Below, piece by piece: positions 13,708 through 16,954 of a DNA stretch of 16,954 nt. Made by a program: the position numbers and the translations under genes. Numbering within the stretch: position 1 is the first letter of the stretch; each line of letters starts with the position of its first letter. The notes beneath the pieces were generated by a model that made no database searches, was not told the origin of the DNA, and saw only the letters and a program-made list of their open reading frames with translations. Origin of the DNA: Frankiaceae bacterium. GTDB taxonomy: Bacteria > Actinomycetota > Actinomycetes > JAVEEJ01. The stretch spans positions 1 to 16,954 of the forward strand of contig JAVEEJ010000277.1 of NCBI GenBank assembly GCA_030840515.1. The letters run 5' to 3'.

Positions 13708-13815
13708 ATGAAGACGGCTCGCAGCGTCGCGGGCGGGTCGCGCCATCCCTGCGGCAAGCCCGCGGTGCGCAACAAGCCCGGCCGCGGTGATCCCGCGCGT
13801 CGACGACCCGCCTGA
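13708..13815 (+). CDS. Possible 35-residue basic small protein upstream of the E1 alpha gene
   Basis: An ATG ORF runs from 13708 to a TGA at 13813-13815 whose bases overlap the GAGGAG ribosome-binding site of the next gene. The product is rich in Arg, Lys, Gly and Pro and has one Cys. It repeats AGGSRH in the same reading phase as the preceding exported protein, from an exact 17-bp repeat. No clear ribosome-binding site precedes its ATG. It might be a genuine small protein, a leader peptide tuning the dehydrogenase operon, or a remnant of a duplicated tail of the preceding gene. Confidence 0.35.
   Translation: MKTARSVAGGSRHPCGKPAVRNKPGRGDPARRRPA
13729..13745 (+). repeat. 17-bp direct repeat, copy 2 (AGGSRH codons)
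   Basis: This is an exact copy of 13600-13616, 129 bp downstream, in the frame giving A-G-G-S-R-H in the small ORF 13708-13815. Confidence 0.8.
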
Positions 13816-13827
13816 GGAGCGTTACCT

Positions 13828-14946
13828 GTGCCCGACCCCACACCACCCGCGGTGACGGCGACCCCCACGGTCGCTGGCCCCGAGCTGGTCCAGCTGCTGA
13901 CACCTGAGGGTGAGCGGCTGGAGCACCCCGACTACGCCATCGACCTCACCGACGACGAGCTCTTCGCGCTCTACCGCGACCTCGTGATGGTGCGGCGGAT
14001 CGACACCGAGGGCTTCGCTCTCACCAGGCAGGGCGAGCTCAGCCTGTGGGCCTCGCTGCAAGGCCAGGAGGCCGCCCAGGTCGGGGCCGGCCGCGCGCTC
14101 AAGCCGGGTGACTACGCGTTCCCCACCTACCGCGAGCACGGGGTCGCCTACTGCAAGGGCGTCGACCCGGTCACGCTGCTCGGACTCTGGCGCGGCGTCT
14201 CCCAGGGTGGCTGGGACCCGCATGCGGGCGAGTTCCACCTCTACACGATCGTCATCGGCTCGCAGACGCTGCACGCCACCGGCTTCGCGATGGGCATCCA
14301 GCGCGACGGCGGCGACGGCGCGTGCATGGCGTTCTTCGGTGACGGTGCCTCCAGTCAGGGCGACGTCAACGAGGCCTTCGTCTGGGCGTCGGTGTTCAAC
14401 GCGCCGATGGTCTTCTTCTGCCAGAACAACCAGTGGGCGATCTCGGAGCCGCTCGAGCGCCAGACCCGCATCCCGCTCTATCAGCGCGCGCAGGGCTTCG
14501 GCTTCCCGGGCGTCCGTGTCGACGGCAACGACGTGCTCGCCGTACTCGCCGTCACCCGCGCCGCTCTCGAGCGCGCCCGCGAGGGCAGCGGGCCGACACT
14601 CATCGAGGCCTTCACCTACCGCATGGGCCCGCACACCACCTCCGATGACCCGACCCGATACCGCCTGTCCGCGGACGTCGAGGCGTGGAAGCTCAAGGAC
14701 CCGATCGAGCGGATGAAGGTCTACCTCGCGCGCAGCGGCAAGGCCGACCACGACTTCTTCGACCAGGTCGAGAAGGAGGCCGACGATCTAGCGGCGCACA
14801 TCCGCGCCGGCTGCCTGGCGCTGGAGGACCCGACTCCGCTGTCGATCTTCGACAACGTGTACGCCGAGGGCTCCTCACTGCTCGACGAGGAGCGCGAGCT
14901 CATGTCGAGCTACCTCGCCGGCTTCGCCGAGGGGAGTCACCGCTGA
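13828..14946 (+). CDS. pdhA/bkdA: 2-oxo acid dehydrogenase E1 alpha subunit (branched-chain type favoured; pyruvate possible)
   Basis: This 372-residue thiamine-diphosphate enzyme subunit decarboxylates a 2-oxo acid and passes the acyl group to lipoyl-E2. The ThDP motif GDGASSQGD (171-179) ends in QNN (199-201). The loop YRMGPHTTSDDPTRYR (264-279, His269) resembles the branched-chain enzyme loop (HSTSDD-x3-YR) more than the pyruvate enzyme loop (HSMSDP); the following IERMKVYL and FDNVYAE also fit the branched-chain class. Actinobacterial pdhABC-type operons, for example in M. tuberculosis, are reported to encode a branched-chain complex. GAGGAG (13814-13819) precedes the GTG with good spacing. 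The stop overlaps the next ATG by one base. The main pyruvate enzyme in these organisms is usually AceE. Confidence 0.95.
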   Translation: MPDPTPPAVTATPTVAGPELVQLLTPEGERLEHPDYAIDLTDDELFALYRDLVMVRRIDTEGFALTRQGELSLWASLQGQEAAQVGAGRALKPGDYAFPTYREHGVAYCKGVDPVTLLGLWRGVSQGGWDPHAGEFHLYTIVIGSQTLHATGFAMGIQRDGGDGACMAFFGDGASSQGDVNEAFVWASVFNAPMVFFCQNNQWAISEPLERQTRIPLYQRAQGFGFPGVRVDGNDVLAVLAVTRAALERAREGSGPTLIEAFTYRMGPHTTSDDPTRYRLSADVEAWKLKDPIERMKVYLARSGKADHDFFDQVEKEADDLAAHIRAGCLALEDPTPLSIFDNVYAEGSSLLDEERELMSSYLAGFAEGSHR

Positions 14947-15923
14947 TGGCGACCGTGACGCTGGCGAAGGCGCTCAACGAAGGCCTGCGCAAGACGATGG
15001 AGAACGACCCCAAGGTCCTCGTCATGGGGGAGGACGTCGGTGCGCTCGGCGGTGTCTTCCGTGTCACCGACGGCCTGCAGAAGGACTTCGGCGAGGACCG
15101 CGTCATCGACACCCCGCTCGCCGAGTCGGGGATCATCGGCACCGCGGTCGGCCTTGCCATCCGCGGCTTCCGGCCGGTCTGCGAGATCCAGTTCGACGGC
15201 TTCGTCTTCCCCGCGTTCGACCAGATCGTCAGCCAGGTGGCGAAGATGCACTACCGCTCCGGCGGCCACGTCAAGCTGCCCATCACGATCCGCATCCCCT
15301 ACGGCGGCGGCATCGGTGCGGTCGAGCACCACAGCGAGTCGCCGGAGTCCTACTTCTGCCACACGCCGGGCCTCAAGGTCGTCACCTGCTCCAACCCCGC
15401 GGACGCCTACTGGATGATCCAGCAGACGGTCGCCAACGACGACCCCGTCGTGTTCTTCGAGCCGAAGCGGCGTTACTGGGACAAGGCCGACGTCGAGATG
15501 ACGGGTACGGCGCCCATGCCGCTGTGGAAGGCGCGGGTCGCGCGCCCCGGCAACGACCTCACGCTGATCGCCTACGGGCCGATGGTGAAGGTGGCCCTCG
15601 ACGCCGCTGCAGCAGCCGCGGAGGAGGGCAAGAGCATCGAGGTCATCGACCTGCGCGCGCTCTCGCCGATCGACTGGCCCGTGGTGGAGGACTCCGTGCG
15701 CCGCACCGGACGCGCTGTCGTGGTCGCGGAGGCGCCGTCCTACGCGTCGCTGACGTCGGAGGTGGCCGCGCGACTTCAGGAGAAGCTCTTCTACTCGCTC
15801 GAGGCACCGGTGCTGCGGGTCACGGGCTACAACACGCCGTTCCCGCCGTCGCGGGTCGAGGAGGACTACCTCCCCGACCTCGACCGGGTGCTCGACGCCG
15901 TCGACCGTTCGCTCGAGGCCTGA
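14946..15923 (+). CDS. pdhB/bkdB: 2-oxo acid dehydrogenase E1 beta subunit
   Basis: This 325-residue partner of E1 alpha makes the alpha2beta2 heterotetramer. It begins MATVTLAKALNEGL, the normal E1 beta start, with the MGEDVG segment (27-32), DTPLAESG (55-62, Glu60 being the Glu that contacts the thiamine aminopyrimidine), EHHSESPE (127-134, catalytic His pair) and a C-terminal transketolase domain ending in VTGYNTPFP, a typical closing motif. TGATG overlap with the preceding stop implies translational coupling. The frame is open further upstream (from 14685), but that part is the shadow of E1 alpha, and the family starts here. Confidence 0.96.
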   Translation: MATVTLAKALNEGLRKTMENDPKVLVMGEDVGALGGVFRVTDGLQKDFGEDRVIDTPLAESGIIGTAVGLAIRGFRPVCEIQFDGFVFPAFDQIVSQVAKMHYRSGGHVKLPITIRIPYGGGIGAVEHHSESPESYFCHTPGLKVVTCSNPADAYWMIQQTVANDDPVVFFEPKRRYWDKADVEMTGTAPMPLWKARVARPGNDLTLIAYGPMVKVALDAAAAAAEEGKSIEVIDLRALSPIDWPVVEDSVRRTGRAVVVAEAPSYASLTSEVAARLQEKLFYSLEAPVLRVTGYNTPFPPSRVEEDYLPDLDRVLDAVDRSLEA

Positions 15924-15932
15924 GGAGAGCCG

Positions 15933-16954
15933 GTGCCTTCCTTCAAGCAGTTCAAGCTCCCCGACCTCGGCGAAGGCCTCACCGAGGGTGAGATCCTCAA
16001 GTGGCTCGTCAAGCCCGGCGACGAGGTCAAGCTCAACCAGCACATCGTCGAGGTGGAGACCGCCAAGGCCGCGGTCGAGGTGCCTTCGCCGTTCGCCGGC
16101 GTGGTCACCGAGATCCACCACGCCGAGGGCGAGACGGTGGACGTCGGCTCTCCGATCATCACCTTCGACATCGACCCGACGGGCGCTGCCGCGGCCGCGG
16201 AGCCGGCACACGCGCTCGCCGACGACGACATGGTCGGCGGTGTGGTCGCGCAGGCACAGGAGCACGCCGTCGAGGAGAAGATGCTCGTCGGGACCGGACC
16301 GAAGCACTCCTCAGTACGGCGTCGACCGCGCAAGGGCGTCGATGTCGTCGAGCCGCCGGCGCCCTCGGCACCGCACCCACCGGCCCGGGTCTCCGCAGCG
16401 GAGGTCGGCGCCCACGCCGCCAAGGTCGCGGGCGGCGTCACCGTGCTTGCGAAGCCGCCGGTGCGCAAGCTCGCGAAGGATCTCGGCGTCGACCTGACCA
16501 CCGTGTCGCCGAGCGGGCCCGGCGGCACCATCACGCGCGAGGACGTGCTCGCACTGACCAGCGGCGCCGGCGCGGCAACCAACGGCAACGGTGCCGCGAC
16601 GCGTCCGGCGTACTCGCGCCCTGCTGCGGGCCAGCTCGAGACGCGGATCCCCGTCAAGGGCGTGCGCAAGATGACGGCACAGGCCATGGTGACGTCGGCT
16701 TTCACTGCGCCGCACGTCACCGAGTTCATGACCATCGACATGACGACGTCGATGGAGCTCATCGAGCGGCTGCGCGGCACCCGCGAGTTCCGCGACGTCA
16801 AGCTCACGCCGCTCGCGCTGGTGGCGAAGGCGGTGCTGCTGGCAGCCGCGCGTACGCCGGAGATCAACGCGACGTGGGACGAGGCGGCCCAGGAGATCGT
16901 GCTCAAGCACTACGTCAACCTCGGTATTGCCGCGGCCACACCACGTGGGTTGCT
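15933..16954 (+). CDS. pdhC/bkdC: Dihydrolipoamide acyltransferase E2 of the 2-oxo acid dehydrogenase complex (3' end cut)
   Basis: The window holds the first 340 codons. The lipoyl domain (1-78) carries Lys45 in VEVETAKAAVEVPSPFAG; ETAKA instead of ETDKA is common in actinobacterial branched-chain E2. An alanine/proline-rich linker follows, with an unusually basic VRRRPRKG stretch. The E1/E3-binding domain is at about 174-206 (PVRKLAKDLGVDL, GPGGTITREDV). The acyltransferase domain begins near 230 (IPVKGVRKMTAQAM); its catalytic H-x-x-x-D-G motif lies beyond the edge. GTG 15933 follows GAGGAGAG (15922-15929) and is 9 bases after the E1 beta stop. There is only one lipoyl domain, as in BkdC. 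Confidence 0.95.
   Translation, partial: MPSFKQFKLPDLGEGLTEGEILKWLVKPGDEVKLNQHIVEVETAKAAVEVPSPFAGVVTEIHHAEGETVDVGSPIITFDIDPTGAAAAAEPAHALADDDMVGGVVAQAQEHAVEEKMLVGTGPKHSSVRRRPRKGVDVVEPPAPSAPHPPARVSAAEVGAHAAKVAGGVTVLAKPPVRKLAKDLGVDLTTVSPSGPGGTITREDVLALTSGAGAATNGNGAATRPAYSRPAAGQLETRIPVKGVRKMTAQAMVTSAFTAPHVTEFMTIDMTTSMELIERLRGTREFRDVKLTPLALVAKAVLLAAARTPEINATWDEAAQEIVLKHYVNLGIAAATPRGL

Noticed and set aside
14685..14945. Upstream extension of E1 beta to 14685
   Set aside because: The segment is the out-of-frame 3' part of E1 alpha; E1 beta proteins begin at MATVTLAKAL, and TGATG coupling marks the start.
1..16954. CRISPR arrays, tRNA or rRNA genes, insertion sequences, prophage
   Set aside because: No regular spacer-repeat array, tRNA-like cloverleaf with a TTC arm, transposase or integrase was seen on either strand.

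Overview
The window is high-GC DNA with actinobacterial hallmarks: a zinc-type ribosomal protein S18, GTG/TTG starts, an SsgA-family cell-division regulator (a family known only from actinomycetes) and DnaA-box-like TGTCCACA motifs. The left edge carries the conserved ssb-rpsR-rplI-dnaB order, which in many actinobacteria lies not far from oriC. The lineage suggested is a morphologically complex actinomycete; I cannot name the genus.

Layout. 1-763: the last codons of ssb, then rpsR and rplI, closed by a strong hairpin terminator. 764-1164: a long non-coding stretch before dnaB holding five DnaA-box-like sites, a potential three-way RNA structure and a 15-16 bp tandem repeat. 1165-2526: dnaB, without an intein. 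2553-6433 (minus): a translationally coupled pair, a small protein with an Lrp/RAM-like C-terminal half followed by a 1121-residue zinc-ribbon / class III cyclase / AAA-type ATPase / helical-repeat protein. 6526-10044 (plus), divergent from that pair: an exported alpha/beta hydrolase fused through one membrane segment to an ABC ATPase, then its ABC-2-type permease. 10041-11019 (minus): an uncharacterised 133-residue protein and an SsgA-like protein. 11296-12918 (plus): an LPG-synthase-type membrane protein and a glycerophosphodiester phosphodiesterase-like protein. 12988-13815: an exported proline/alanine/lysine-rich low-complexity protein and a possible 35-residue ORF. 13828-16954: E1 alpha, E1 beta and (cut by the window) E2 of a 2-oxo acid dehydrogenase. 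Its E1 alpha loop and E2 lipoyl motif look more like the branched-chain complex than pyruvate dehydrogenase.

How the parts fit. The first block serves replication and translation. The cyclase/ATPase pair looks like a signalling module lacking a DNA-binding domain, and its cyclase lacks the usual adenine-selecting lysine. The hydrolase-ABC fusion plus permease looks like a self-contained exporter whose ATPase is tied to an enzyme outside the membrane. The LPG-type/GDPD pair suggests membrane-lipid handling. The final operon supplies acyl-CoA. The most unusual items are the hydrolase-TM-ABC fusion, the origin-like architecture upstream of dnaB, and the RAM/cyclase pair.
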